Source: Dipteris shenzhenensis | Lineage: Eukaryota; Polypodiophyta; Polypodiopsida; Gleicheniales | DNA: 64,000 bases | Direction: 5' to 3' (one strand) | Assembly (NCBI GenBank): GCA_047967505.1 | Contig: CM106540.1 | Notes under the pieces: generated by a model | The model's input: the letters and a program-made list of their open reading frames with translations, nothing else | The model's database searches: none | What the model was told of the DNA's origin: nothing | Program-made: the position numbers and the translations under genes | Part shown: in pieces, positions 22,571 through 33,921 of the stretch | Layout of the letters: each line of letters opens with the position of its first letter | How positions within the stretch are numbered: position 1 is the first letter of the stretch

Positions 22571-22805
22571 GCTAAAGATTGGGTCGGCTGTCAGGAAGAA
22601 AGGACTAAAATCAAAATTTCAGTTAGTTACTGGCTGGAAATTAGCAATCCTTGGGAATTCTTACGGACTCCCTTCAACATTCAAAGAATGCTGGCCATTT
22701 TTGAGAGGAGCAATGTGCTACGCCATATTACAATAATGAGCAATGACCACTATAGTACTAAAAACATAATGACAATTACTTGCATCTATGTGTCAATTGA
22801 TCAAA

Positions 22806-22911
22806 GCTGGTGAAAGTAAGCTACACAACCAATACAAGATACATTTAACAACCAATAAGCTAGTGAAAGTAAGCTACACAACCAATACAAGATACCTTTA
22901 ATAGAGATCTA
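22806..22911. repeat. Two-copy tandem repeat, period 53 bp
   Basis: GTGAAAGTAAGCTACACAAC and the following CAATACAAGATAC occur at 22810 and 22863. This lies just after the LINE and could be its 3' end or flank. Confidence 0.8.
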
Positions 22912-23004
22912 ATAAAACTCACATTATTTGAATCATTCTAGAATCTTGTAAGCTCATAGACTCTCAAAAAGGCATAAAATACATCAGGGCCTATAGATTA
23001 TATA

Positions 23005-23135
23005 TGTATACCACTCCACTTACCGCATGATATATAGGTATATCATGTGGTAACATAAACATACCATGTGGTATGTTTGCACCACCATGTGGTATCACAA
23101 TGCACTATGTGGTATCAAGATGATACCATGCGGTA
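23005..23135. repeat. Cluster of palindromic ACCATGTGGTAT words
   Basis: At least five copies of (A/T)CC(A/G)CATG or its complement occur in 130 bp, including CATACCATGTGGTATG, which is itself nearly self-complementary. The stretch ACCGCATGATATA...TATATCATGTGGT forms a short hairpin near 23022-23053. Confidence 0.6.
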
Positions 23136-24849
23136 ACTAGATAGTGCCGGTTGTGCCCTTGTGCCCCACATGGATGACTTAAATTGGCAATGTTTCTCTT
23201 ACAAAACCATTTTAAACATTTTTAAAGTGCCAATTTAAATTTGGTGATTTAAAATGCCTGGAAATCCTTGATTTTGATTACATTAAAAACAATTGTTAGG
23301 AATCAGATAGCATTCCGGGATAATCCCGGCCCACGTGGCAAAGAGCCTTGGTTATTCTATTTTGCCAAATCAGTCATTCTCAACAAAGCCAAGATTGTAG
23401 AAGTCTCCCATTCTCTGGTTAGCCAATATCTCAGGGATAGTGGGTATTTCCTCTACTAGGAGCTTAAGCTCGCTTTCATAGCGCAGACCTAAGGCTTTCG
23501 CCTACGTTGTTGACCACATTTTTGTAACGGTCGTTTTGGGACTGACCCCCCCCTCTCCCTCTCGTCCTGCTAAGTGTGCTTTAGTTGCCTTGGAAAGTGT
23601 GAGTATTTAAAACCTACTGCCTCATCTTGAATGTGATTCATGTTTCGGAACCTTATTTTTTATAGCTTAAGGCTTGCATATTCCATGTGATAGTCTGGGA
23701 TGCTCTTCTATGGCTGCCAATGTTCCTTCCTATGCCAATTGTAATGTGATTCTCCTACCCTAATGTCCAAATCAAGGTCTGATTGTGCTTTTTCTTCTTG
23801 AGCTCTGTTTCAATGCTCCTTTTTAATGTTGGAATCCACCTTTTGTTGAGCTGTAGATTCAGCTTTCTTTTACTTCAAGGCTGTCCACTGGCTTTTAAAA
23901 TGCTTCCAAAAGTGTCTCTATACTGTGATTCCTATTTTCAATGAAACTACGCCATCCACTGGCTCTTAAAGTGTTTCCAAAAATGCCCCCGGCCACTCAT
24001 CTTCAATGCACTTTTCAAATTTGCCAACCTTTTCCTTGAGCTCTAGATTTTCCTTCTGCAGTTGTTAAACCTCCTATTGTAGGAGAAGAAAATGATCTAC
24101 CCATGGGATTCCAGAATCCACATCAGTCCATTGGGGATTTTGGCTCCTCGTTTGCAGCCCTGGTGCTGTTTTGGAAGCCTCTTTGCCCTCTTGTTGCTAT
24201 TTATGATGGTGATCAAAGCAAAAGAAAGCTTCCACTTTGGGACCGTGCTGAAAGTAGCAGGGAATTGATGTCTTCCTGGTTGGAGTAAATTCTAAAGGAA
24301 CCGAGCGTATGCTTCAGCTAGACTTGAAAGAGCAGCAATGTTTGCTAAACTCATATACCTTTAGGTGTTTGGCAAACCTAGAAATATGAAAACACATATG
24401 CAGCATGCGGCTTTGGAGGCCACCCTTTGGCCTTCTCGTTGCCATTTATTATTCTGATCACAAGTTTAACTACAGTAGATGTTTCCAGGTTTAACTTCAG
24501 TAGGTGTTCGGTTAAACCTGGAAACATGGAACACAATATGGAGCTTTAAACTCAGAGAATGGCTGTCAAACTAAGCACAAGTAAACTCAGGGTATCTGTT
24601 GAAACAGTCGCCCAACTCAGATTGGAAATTTAAGCACTGTGCAGCCTTATGCTACCAATGCTGAAGGCTTCAGATCAAGCCAGTTGTTATATGAATATTA
24701 CTTTCCTTCTTATAGCTGCTTCTGCTCTTATTCAAAATTTCAGCACCAGTCAATTCCTCCCAGACTGCCAATGCACTTCAGATGGTTTTTGTCTGAGCCC
24801 TAACTCTGCCTCTCAGGTCTGTGAACTGTTTTGGTTGAGTAATTCGACT
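23136..24849. other. Anonymous DNA with an internal diverged duplication
   Basis: No gene is recognised. About 24160-24370 and 24405-24550 are diverged copies of each other: TTTGGAAGCC/TTGGAGGCCACC, TTGCTATTTATGATGGTGAT/TTGCCATTTATTATTCTGAT, and AGGTGTTTGGCAAACCTAGA/AGGTGTTCGGTTAAACCTGG. The small plus-strand frames (for example 24103-24288) have no recognisable domain. Confidence 0.45.
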
Positions 24850-25143
24850 GACCGTGTCACCTAAGAAGGAAGGCATAGACTTGTTGCGAGTTACTAAATT
24901 AGGCTAGCAAAACAGTGAGGGAGCAGGGCCACTGCTGTATTTCTAGGTGAGAGATAATGGTAGTGAAAAATGACAAGCAGCAGAGATAATGGGGGTGTTG
25001 GAGCTAATCCGGCCTCCATACCTCAGCCTCTAACCTTCTGGGTTGGGCCATGGAAGTGCACCCAGCCCAGAATGGGTAAGGGAGCACAGCTAGTTCAGGG
25101 CCAGGAACACGAGAGAGAGAGAGAGAGAGGGAAAGAGAGAGAG
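24850..25143. repeat. Diverged repeat copy 1, ending in (GA)n
   Basis: Shares an ordered set of words with 25550-25813: AAGGCATAGAC, AGCAAAACxGTGAG, TTTCTAGGTG, GAGATAAT, CTCCATA-CTCAGC-TCTAACC, CAGAATGG/AAGAATGG and CAGGAACAC. It ends in GAGAGAGAGAGAG. Confidence 0.6.
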
Positions 25144-25549
25144 ATTATTGCTTTATTGCATTTTCATTATCCACAAAGCTGAGATGAACTAAGGAACCAA
25201 AACTTCCTAGATGTTTTGAAAGACGCCTCTTGCTTGTCTATCAAGGGATCATGTATCTATGAGTGCTTGGGTCAAAAGAAATTAAAGCTAAGTAAGATCA
25301 CTCAAAAGGAGCACTGCCAGAGATAAATCTCTAGATATCCATGATGGACAAAAAATTGCAAGTCATTTTCGAAAGGCTCTGTAGTGGTGTCCTCCAATCG
25401 GTCTATTTAGACATTTGTGGTGACATGAGACACTCCAGCCATTTGCTGTTAAAGATTGGTTTCCTTGTTATGTTGTACTGAAGTAAGATGTAGCTCTCAC
25501 TCTGCACTCTATGATTTCAAGGGCTGGCAGTTATAGTTGATTGATTAAA

Positions 25550-25813
25550 CTGAGTGTTTCACTTAAGCGGGAAAGGCATAGACATACTGAGTGTTCTACT
25601 AAGCAGGCGAGCAAAACGGTGAGTTGAAAGGCTGCTGATGTGTTTCTAGGTGTTGGCAAAGGTGATGCGAAATGAAGCATGGAAGAGCTAATGATGGAGA
25701 TAATCTTGTCTCCATATCTCAGCTTCTAACCTGCAGCCAAGAATGGCATTAAGGGACTACTAAGTGGCTAGTGCACGGGCAGGAACACATGCGCACGCGC
25801 GTGTGTGTGTGTG
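25550..25813. repeat. Diverged repeat copy 2, ending in (GT)n
   Basis: Partner of 24850-25143, with the same word order but a GCGCGTGTGTGTGTGTG tail in place of (GA)n. Between the copies (25144-25549) I see no gene. Confidence 0.6.
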
Positions 25814-25994
25814 TCATATCCTGCTGGATGCCTCCCTTGGTGATTTGTGATTATTTTGACTTTTCCAGTTTTCAGTTAACCTCTTGGCTTTTTCCAAGTG
25901 CCTACTTTTAATCTTTATACTTTTGTACTTCATGGTGGGTTTTCACCTCTTCTGAGGTTTCCCACGCAGAAATATAAGATTTCAATAAAAAAAA

Positions 25995-25995
25995 A

Positions 25996-26043
<48 letters not shown>
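25995..26043. repeat. Compound (TG)n(AG)n microsatellite
   Basis: About 12 TG followed by about 12 AG dinucleotides. The two overlapping minus-strand frames through it are artefacts. Confidence 0.92.
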
Positions 26044-27265
26044 GCTATTAAAAATCTTCGAAAGACCAAAGGGTCTATAAGACTGAAAAAACCAAACACA
26101 AAGAGCTGAATGGGTGGAACCTCCACACCCAAGACAAGTGCAACACAACCATACAAACACTAATACATCAAATGTCTGATACTATGGAGAGGACGGAAGC
26201 TGTGGTGTGGCATGCGATGGTCCTTGTGGAAGGATCAAGCCCATGGGAGATCTCGGTGATGCATGAGGCTGTGATGGCATCAAACTGGCGATGATCAATG
26301 TGTATGGTCTGCCGTGGTCTCCTCCCTATGGCCCTACGTTGGATAAGTGCCACTGGCACACCCCATGGCCTTCTCATTGGTTTGGTAAACATAGAGGAAA
26401 AATCCCTGAGCCTGATCTATGCATCAACCCATGTCTCTTGCTCCGGGCCTCGGCTACATCATCTCCCTAGGACTTGCTGGTCCGTGCTATCTGGCTGGAG
26501 AAACTCAGTTATCACACTCTGAGTGGACCCTCACTGAGCACCCAGATGGTCTCTGTGTCGGACTACCTCAGGTAGAGAGAGGTCCGAACCCTTCCCTAAA
26601 AAGACAAAGGTAATGACCTCGGATTTCGTAGTATACAGGGCATTTGAAAGCAAAGTGCTTCTCCAACTCAATCTTCTACAGATCACACTGAGTGCAAATG
26701 CGTCCTTCTCTCTAGGTATGCCCTCAACCCGCCCACTCTCGATGCATGGTCATTACAATGAGACATAGAACTACCCGATCAATACCGTTAAGGATTGGGG
26801 AAGGTGGATCCATGTATGGCCTAGTGGGTCAATGAAGCCCCCCTTTCTGTCCATATGGAGCCCCAAACCATCTACGTGTACGTGTGTACCAATACCTCTG
26901 ATTGCTCTCAACGGCTAAAGACATGGAGCCATCCATGGTCGAGGGATCATTTGATAGCCAGCCCCCATTGCGAAATTGGGCACAGACTCCCACGTTTTTG
27001 AAGCTGCCCTCTCCTACATCTATAAAAGAACCTCCATCATTTGCACACCTCTCTCCCCCCTTGCTGCTGCATACACTCCTAAAGCTCCTTAAGCAGCAAC
27101 TCCCATAGTAGCTCCTCTTGCCTTTGCAGCTCCTTCCCTACAAGTCTAGCAGTACTTCTTCCTGCTCCTTCCTCTGTAGCAGCTCCTCCTACTCCTGCAC
27201 CAGTAGCAACAGCCCCTTTTGCAGCTCCTCCTGCTCCTTCTGCAGCAGCAGTAGCCCCTTCTCCT
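26044..27265. other. Anonymous DNA ending in an Ala/Pro-codon-rich stretch
   Basis: No recognised gene. TATAAAAG at 27021-27028 follows CTCCTACATC and could be a TATA box. Downstream, 27085-27265 is rich in GCT CCT and GCA GCA codons (Ala-Pro repeats on the plus strand), but with stops and frame changes, so it may be the remnant of a Pro/Ala-rich wall-type protein. The small LTR element begins immediately after it at 27266. Confidence 0.35.
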
Positions 27266-27683
27266 TGTGAAAAAAACAGACTTTTTCGAGAATGCAAATG
27301 TGTGCAATGCATGCAGAATTTGAATGCCAATTGGCCCTCCAATGGGGAAGAGCGCCCTCGTGAGAGTGCAGAGTCTCCTCTCTTCCTCTTGCACTTGGAT
27401 TATAATCCATGTGTGTTGGGTTTTGAGTTGAAGGCGTGAACTCATCACCTTGTTCTTCGCTGGTCTCATTTCTTCTTTCATTACGAAAGGAGAACTCTCT
27501 ATCAAGAGGTTCTTGAAGGAGAGATGAAGATAACTCTATACGTGGGTTATCATACTCAATATGTGTATAACTCTCATCTACATTATCCTCTTCAGGAGGA
27601 GGTGATGGTGTTCTCTCTCTATGTCCTTCTGGTAGTGGAGGAAAAAGGACAAGTTCATTATTAAATATCCCTCCTCCTTCCAT
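27189..27683 (-). CDS. Unrecognised 164-codon frame inside the TRIM-like element
   Basis: The frame starts at 27683 with MEGGGIFNNELVLFPPLP and runs through the left terminal repeat into flanking DNA. The part before the repeat is acidic and proline-rich (RERTPSPPPEEDNVDESYTH) with no recognised domain. It may be captured coding sequence or an accident. Running through the LTR into the flank argues against a real 3' end. Confidence 0.2.
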   Translation of the reverse strand: MEGGGIFNNELVLFPPLPEGHRERTPSPPPEEDNVDESYTHIEYDNPRIELSSSLLQEPLDREFSFRNERRNETSEEQGDEFTPSTQNPTHMDYNPSARGREETLHSHEGALPHWRANWHSNSACIAHICILEKVCFFHKEKGLLLLQKEQEELQKGLLLLVQE

Positions 27684-28396
27684 TCTTTCCTTCTAGTAAT
27701 ACAAGAGAAAATGGCTTGCTGTAATTTCAGAAAAGGGGTTTATTTTACAGCAAAAGTCAAGTGTTGTAGAGTTGGTGGTACTTATCCGACTCCTGCTTCG
27801 CTTGTGTCGAAAAACTACTTCATTTGACCTCTTCTTCCTTCTCTTTTAGCCTTTCTTTCTTGTTTTTATGCTGTAAACTGGTATACTCCGTTTGGGCTAC
27901 TTGGTTTGAGCGGACTGGGGTTCTAGATACCGTTATAGGGGGTACTTGATGGGTGGATCACCCCCTTAAAATCTTGTTCCAATCCGACTTTCCGTTGGGC
28001 AGAAGGGAGGGGGTCCCTTTTCCTCACGGTTTAATAATTTTAAGGGTACATTCACATGGGTGGGGGGGGGGGGACAATTCACCCCGTCAGGACACCCCGT
28101 TCACCGTCGAAGACCAAAAATTTTCAAAAAAATCCCTTTTTTCGGAACATCAGAGATTGGTTGGTCGGAGGATGGAAAAGTTTGCCTTAAGAATTCGGGA
28201 GGGAGACGGAAAGTTTTCTCCGCCACGATTCTGCCCATCGATCTCTCGCCCTCTTCTCGTCCCGCTCGTGGACCGTCACGGCTCTGATACCAAATGTGAA
28301 AAAAACGGACTTTTTCGAGAATGCAAATGTGTGCAATGCATGCAGAATTTGAATGCCAATTGGCCCTCCAATGGGGAAGAGCGCCCTCGTGAGAGT
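27266..28396 (-). mobile_element. TRIM-like non-autonomous LTR element
   Basis: 102-bp direct repeats at 27266-27367 and 28295-28396 differ at one position (AACAG/AACGG). On the minus strand the right repeat is followed by a perfect initiator Met-tRNA primer site (TGGTATCAGAGCC, at 28280-28292 on the complement). The left repeat is preceded by a polypurine tract (complement of 27371-27388). This is the layout 5'LTR-PBS-internal-PPT-3'LTR. The internal part is about 930 bp with no pol. The LTR edge toward 28397 lacks a clean TG, so the outer boundary may be a little different. I saw no target-site duplication. Confidence 0.7.
28280..28292 (-). promoter_or_regulatory. Primer binding site (initiator Met-tRNA), minus strand
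   Basis: The plus strand reads GGCTCTGATACCA, the complement of TGGTATCAGAGCC. It is separated from the terminal repeat at 28295 by two bases, the usual copia spacing. Confidence 0.85.
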
Positions 28397-29390
28397 ACTT
28401 GAGAGAGAATGCTACGTGAGATTCACAATGGAAGGGTGATACCCTTTCATTAATGTCCCTTGAGATCACTCAAGTTCCATCTTCCCATTTACACCTACCC
28501 TTATCCTATGACCCATGCACCTACCATTCAATGCACTCTAATGCACCCTTTCCCTTTCCTATTGCCCCTAGGACCTAGACATGTGTGTGCACATTTTTAT
28601 TAATAGAATAAGTATCACATGTCCAAATTCGATGCCGTCTGAAGCAGTGGCTCCAGCTCGATTGGTCCTATCTACTCAAATGATCCACCGCCATAACAAA
28701 CTGGTCGGTGTCCATCATAACTACATATACATGTTACACCATTGGCGTATAATATATAATAATGTTTTCAATGTCTACTAATCATGGATTAGTGATTTCT
28801 CTTGTCATGACAACACTCCTCCTGCAGCAGCTCTGCAACAAGTCCTTCTACAAACAGCCCTTTCTGAGGCAGCTCTGTAACTTTTTTTGCAGCAGCACCT
28901 CCTGCGCCCTCCTGCCAACTGTTTCCCAAAATTTTGTGGTGAAGGAATCCCTCTGCAATCCTACTCTCTCCAAGCAGCTATACTTAAACTTCGAGCCAAA
29001 TCTGTAGCAAATTTACATGGTTTTCTGTATAGTTTTGAAGTGGCATCAGAGAAGTAGAAGCACACAGTTATGCTAAATCAGAATCTTGTTTTCAAAGCAT
29101 TGGCTAAGTGTTACTGATGTGTGGAAACAGTGATAATTGTGCAGGAATCTTCCCTCAGGATTGGAGAGCCCTTTGGAGCCTTGAGCACCCTCGCTAGGCT
29201 ATCTATTGAGACACTGTTGTGTAAATAGACTTACTACTCAGCTTTGAGATTCATTTTCATGTCTTGTGACATAGCTCCGGCTATAGTGTAAGTCTTTCAG
29301 TTGGGTCTCAAGTTTGGAAAGTGTTGATAAACACCTTGGTCTTGTATCTCAGTGTAATAAAGAGCCTGGATAACGGGGGGAAAAGGGGGC
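28397..29390. other. Anonymous DNA
   Basis: No gene recognised. CCTTTCATTAATGTCCCTTG and the following 200 bp have an LTR-like look and might be an extension of the 5' LTR of the TRIM-like element. GCAGCTCTG(C/T)AAC words recur near 28825 and 28870. Confidence 0.35.
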
Positions 29391-29411
29391 GGGGGGGGGG
29401 GGGGGGGGGGG
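29375..29411. repeat. Poly(G) run
   Basis: GGGGGG AAAA GGGGG C is followed by about 21 consecutive G (29391-29411). Such a run is hard to sequence, so the exact length is doubtful. Confidence 0.85.
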
Positions 29412-31722
29412 CTGTCTTGGCCCCTTAATCATGTGTACATCTTTACTCAAGCAGTATTGCACATTTTAGTTTTTGTCTTGCAAATCTATTAAGCAAAGCA
29501 ATATTCCACAATCTTGTGCAAAGCAAACTTGTCCCTTCCCCTTTAAGAGAGCCACTGAAACACTTCATCAACATATAGTACGAGCAGAAGCACCATGTGA
29601 GGGAGACAATGTTTGACGCCAATGTTGCTGATGAATGCTTGAGGCAGCCCCTCTTTAGTTTTGATACTGCATCCTCGCCTCCTATGATCCTTGTTATGTA
29701 GCTTCTATGATGTAAGACCTCTAGGCACAGCAGCAACAGCAGATCGAATAGCAGCCAAAGCCTGAAGAACAGACTGGTCACTGAGGTCACTGGCTGCATG
29801 TCTATAAATGTGTGTGGGCGTGTGCAAGAAATGAGGCACTACGACCTAGTAAAAGTAGTAATGAGGATTAATTATTGTCCCTAAATGGTTAGTGGCCTCA
29901 GGTGTTACTACCATAGTTTAAAAATTTCTTGTGAGCATGGCCCAGCATATACCGAGAGGAAGGATCAGAGAAAGCTGCCATTTCTATGCTCCAGATGAAA
30001 AACCGACTTTGCATTGAAGTCAAACGTGAACATCTGCATGCTTTATAAGCTACAAATAGACGCAGAAATAGTAGTAAACGCTGCAGGAGATTGCATACAA
30101 TATGCCATCTCACAAATAATTCCTGAAAACAGCAAACTTACTGGGACATGATCTTCTTTCGATGAGATCAAATGACTTGCAGCTTCTCCTGGGTTACATG
30201 TCTTCTAAATATACGAAGTGTGACAACGCCTCTCAAGGCATAAAAAGGCCCAACACGAGATGTAATTCCCAGATACGCTAAAGGATAAAAGTTATAACTT
30301 CAAATTAAACTTTAAAGATAAGTTACCTCGTTGTGAACCCACGGGGAAACTTTTTAAGACCTGTGTTGCAGACGATGTAAGAATATTTTCTATGGCCCCT
30401 ATTTGGTTTCAAGGAAAAACAGTTTTTTTGAGAGGCTAAGCAATTTTCGAATCGAATCTAGCATGGAAATCAATGGATGATCTAGAAATTTGCAATTATC
30501 AGACATCGAGCAGTTTTGTTGGCGATGGGCTTGTTAATTAGGCTACCGGAGTTAGGACTCTTACTGTATTCGTTTGACTCCACGGACTGTATGAAAGCTG
30601 TTGATGAGCACTGCAGTCGCCGTATCACTAGGGTAAGTGAGTTCGTAATCGACAATCAAAATCTGCCCAGCACCACAATGATAAACAACAGATATAGGTT
30701 GCAAGCCTGTACCTTACAAAGAGGAAGCACTGCCACGAGACCAAGAAAACTGACTGCAAGTACATAGCAGCCCCATGACCTTGACCACTTGTATTAACAA
30801 TATCATAAGTTCTTTGGTCCTGAATGTTAATAGCTACGCTACTAAAAGTCAAGAGTCCTTTAAGGAATCATCTTCCGCAAGTGCGATCTCGATTAAATTT
30901 CAAGGAAGCACGGGGTATCACTTATTGAACAATGCAAGGTATCTCGTGATCTGGGAATGGCAAATGCAATCCGTACCACTAAAAGTGACGCCATAACATC
31001 AAGATCACTGTGTTTTCTTGTCTGGTGAAGGGCTTATGTGCAATGCCCATCCTAGTAAGCAAGCTCATCCAAGATTTGATGCAAAAAAAGTTAAGCAGGC
31101 ACGCCGATACATTGAGAGAGGGGATAATTCCAGTCGTCAAGCTGAGCTTATGAATGATGATGCAGAAAAGAGCGCCCAAAATTGCACTGACTACCACGGA
31201 CCGTGACTTGAGCTGTGCACCGAGGGATCTCTCTGAGAGCAGCCTCCCCAAGTTTTCATTCTCTTCGTCTTGTTGGTTGAAGGAAGTTTAGAAGCACAGT
31301 GTCTTCGTCTTGTTGGTTGAAGGAAGTTCAGAAGCATCGACACTGTGTGGGATCTTTCCTGCGGCTGTGGGTTTCGATCTCGAATGCCATCTTCTTCCAA
31401 ATCGGTAGCTGGCGAGAGATTCCCTGCTCGCATCTATACAGAAAGCCCATTTGGATTCCCTACTCGGATCTGCAATCAAAATGCAGAAGCTGATGATCAA
31501 GAGAGACTGCAATTCGAATGTGCATCTACAGAAAGCAATTCAAATGTGCATTTACAGAAAGCACATTTGAATTCCTTTGACAAGAGAGAGAGCAATTCAA
31601 ATGTGCATCTCGATTCTACAGAAAGCAATTGTGGTCGCAGGATTTGCGGAATCATTGGTAGAAGCTACAAAGTTGAGTGCTGGATTCATCAGGCATATGT
31701 CAAGCTCACCATTTATCAAGGT
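29412..31722. other. Anonymous DNA with short local repeats near 31.3 and 31.5 kb
   Basis: Frames of up to 126 codons have no recognised domains. TCTTCGTCTTGTTGGTTGAA is duplicated near 31264 and 31304. Near 31510-31620 CAATTCAAATGTGCAT and TACAGAAAGCA words recur several times. Confidence 0.4.
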
Positions 31723-32521
31723 TAGTGACTACTTAGACAAATGAGCTTTCTTTATACGGACGCAAGTTAAGTCTTCCTTATGCACGTGAGAGCACGTGCT
31801 CTCCAAGGGAATGATGACTCAAGGAACACTCGCGTGACTATTGTGACTCGAAGGCTAGCAGGAAGCTAGCACCGCTAGCACTTTGTGCACCGTAGAAGTA
31901 ATGATCTCGCTCAGCCTGCCCCAGAATTATGAAGGCATGAATGCTCTTCATTGGTGACTCTCTTAGATGTGCAGCCCAAGGCTGAGGCAAAATGGAACCC
32001 CAACTTTTTTGGAGTAATGCTCAAGGCAACCACGGAGACGTTCACTCTTACAACGAGACGTTCACTCTTACAACGCTAGTAGGACACTCTCCAAGGAGGC
32101 TGGGTTCATAGCAAACCTGTTTCCACTCAAGGGAAATGTCTTGCTCATTTGAGCACCAGTGGAGGGAGGGTCGGGTCCCACACGCCTGGAAAGGTAAGGT
32201 TGCAAAGGGAGGGTTACATGGTTGCAGAGGAGGGATGGAGGCGTGCTATTGGCTGGACACTTTGCCCAATGCCTCCCGCACCCAGGTGGCCGAAGGACTC
32301 CAAGGTTTTTCCTTAGACTCAAACGCTTTTCCCTTGCATGGAACCAGGTATAGGACCCACCAGTCCAGCGACATAGGCTCCCATAACGATTGCAAGTGGA
32401 ACTAGGTGTTCACACTGTCCAACGGCACAATCCACCAGTCTAGCGACATAGGCTCTCATAACGATTGCAAGTGGAACCAGGTGTTCACACAGTCTAACGA
32501 CACTGTCTAGAGTTGGAGAGA
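31723..32521. repeat. Module A of a two-copy segment
   Basis: Starts TAGTGACTACTTAGACAAAT and runs to CACTGTCTAGAGTTGGAGAG. It is collinear with 33922-34721 over about 800 bp with substitutions and small indels. Shared landmarks include AAGTTAAGTCTTCCTTATGC, GCACGTGAGAGCACGTG, TGACTATTGTGACTC, CTCTTAGATGTGCAGCCCAA and ACACTCTCCAAGGAGGCTGG. The part CCAGTC(C/T)AGCGACATAGGCT to GGTGTTCACAC is itself tandemly duplicated here. No coding sequence recognised; 32522-32871 after it is unique. Confidence 0.85.
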
Positions 32522-32871
32522 TATCTCGTGGTAAAGTTTGGAGAATTCTCGTTCAACCTGGACCCCCCGCCTACCCCTCCAGCATTGTTTGATGTGCCAA
32601 TCACATCATACACAATCACCAAAAATTTACAACCATAGAGCCGCATGGATGATTGGCCGAGCATGACATGTGAACTGGTGAGCATCCGGACCTGCTTTCA
32701 TGGTTTGCAGGCATGCGGACAAGGTTGGGTTGGGTGCTTGTTTGTCTGAACCCAAGTTGATTGTGAGTGTGGAATCACTAGCATTGAGATACGTGCACGA
32801 ATGTTTGTCTAAACCCAAGTTGTTTGTTTGAACCCAAGTGTGTGTGTAAAGAAATAAGTGTTTGTGTATGT

Positions 32872-33680
32872 GAGATACATTTACTAATCAAAATTATTGT
32901 GTGTGTGCGTGTGTGTGTGTGTATCTCAATGGCCATGATTGGTCTCAACTAATATCTCAGCTCAGTCTTATGGATCTTCGGAAGGAGTTGAAGCCTCTGC
33001 TTTAAAAGAATATACTTTTTCGCACAATGCCTAGTCTGCATATCGGGCAAGATTGAACCATTGGTACATGGTAAGTGTGCTGCATATGATGCTCTTACTT
33101 GCCAAATGTGGGTGCATTCTCCCTTCCCCCATTCTGATCATACACTCTGTTATGCCTCAGGTTCATGAGATGCCACATGACAGGTTGCTAGATAAAAGAC
33201 TCCTTATATTTTAATAATAGTTATTTGGAGCATGATGAGTATAAGCAAAGGGTTAATAATGTCATTGCACCACCTCTTTCAGAACTAGTGCCAGATTGAT
33301 TTTGATTATGCCTGGAATGCCTTTGCCTCTCACATGCAAGCAGTAATCCGCGACTATGAGAAAAATTACCTTCATGACTTACGGAAAGTAGTTTTGTTGA
33401 CGCTAAAGTTAAATGTCAAAATTTGTTAGAACTCAATCATATCAAGATTTTAACTTAGCCTGAGTTGCATGCCTATATTGAGCTAAGCATCTGTTGCAGA
33501 ATAATGATCATAGGAAAATTGTCAAATAAGTCCAGGCAAAAGGCTCTCTTGGTTAAGGGTTTCTCTTCTAAAGAGTTTTCCAAAACTTCACATTATAAAG
33601 GCTATTTGTCGGGTTTCCACATCTGATGGTTGTTGGACTACCTCATAGGTGCATCTTGCTGATAGAGCATACCAACAATG
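32872..33680 (+). repeat. Module B: LINE fragment lacking the endonuclease start
   Basis: Collinear with 35705-36888, but about 375 bp are missing between ATCTCAATGG (32931) and CCATGATTGGTCTCAAC. It keeps the later endonuclease region (DWSQLISQLSLMDL, then a tract matching the R-x-D part) and the linker (NKSRQKALL-like text), all with stops. It is a dead LINE fragment. At its end it joins the LTR-like segment C. Confidence 0.75.
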
Positions 33681-33780
33681 GAGGAAAAAGACATGTTTAT
33701 TCATGAGTCAAAGTGCCATTATGTAGGTAACTGATACAATGCATGTGCCCAAGGGAGAGCATCTCCATATCCACTAATTT
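33673..33780 (-). repeat. Segment C, copy 1 (LTR-like)
   Basis: Contains AATGGAGGAAAAAGACATGT, GATACAATGCATGTGCCCAA and GGGAGAGCATCTCCA. The same sequence is found at 36882-37010 and 52478-52590. In the third copy a degenerate minus-strand primer site precedes it, which suggests an LTR fragment in minus orientation. Confidence 0.6.
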
Positions 33781-33781
33781 A

Positions 33782-33920
33782 TTTCTTTATACGGACACAA
33801 GTTAAGTCTTCCTTATGCATGGACACAATACAAAGTCTTCCTTATGTCTTCTTTCTTTATACGGACACAAGTTAAGTCTTCCTTATGCACGGACACAATT
33901 CAAAGTCTTCCTTAGGCTAG
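33782..33920. repeat. Tandem repeat, period about 69 bp
   Basis: TTTCTTTATACGGACACAAG with TTAAGTCTTCCTTATGCA and GGACACAAT(A/T)CAAAGTC occur twice in tandem. The same words start modules A and A', so this is an expansion of the module edge. Confidence 0.8.
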
Positions 33921-33921
33921 T

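Larger units (their letters stand above)
18950..22800 (+). mobile_element. Decayed L1-type LINE (endonuclease, RT, zf-RVT)
   Basis: Homology to plant L1-type LINE ORF2 runs through the whole span on the plus strand in the usual order: AP endonuclease, reverse transcriptase, C-terminal zinc-knuckle region. At least three stops (19229 TAG, 19400 TGA, 20003 TAG) interrupt the endonuclease. Frame changes near 20250, 20550 and 21075 break the RT part. An ORF1 is not evident; the 73-codon frame at 18847-19068 is too short to tell. I found no poly(A) tail or target-site duplication. Autonomous movement is excluded by the damage. Confidence 0.85.
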
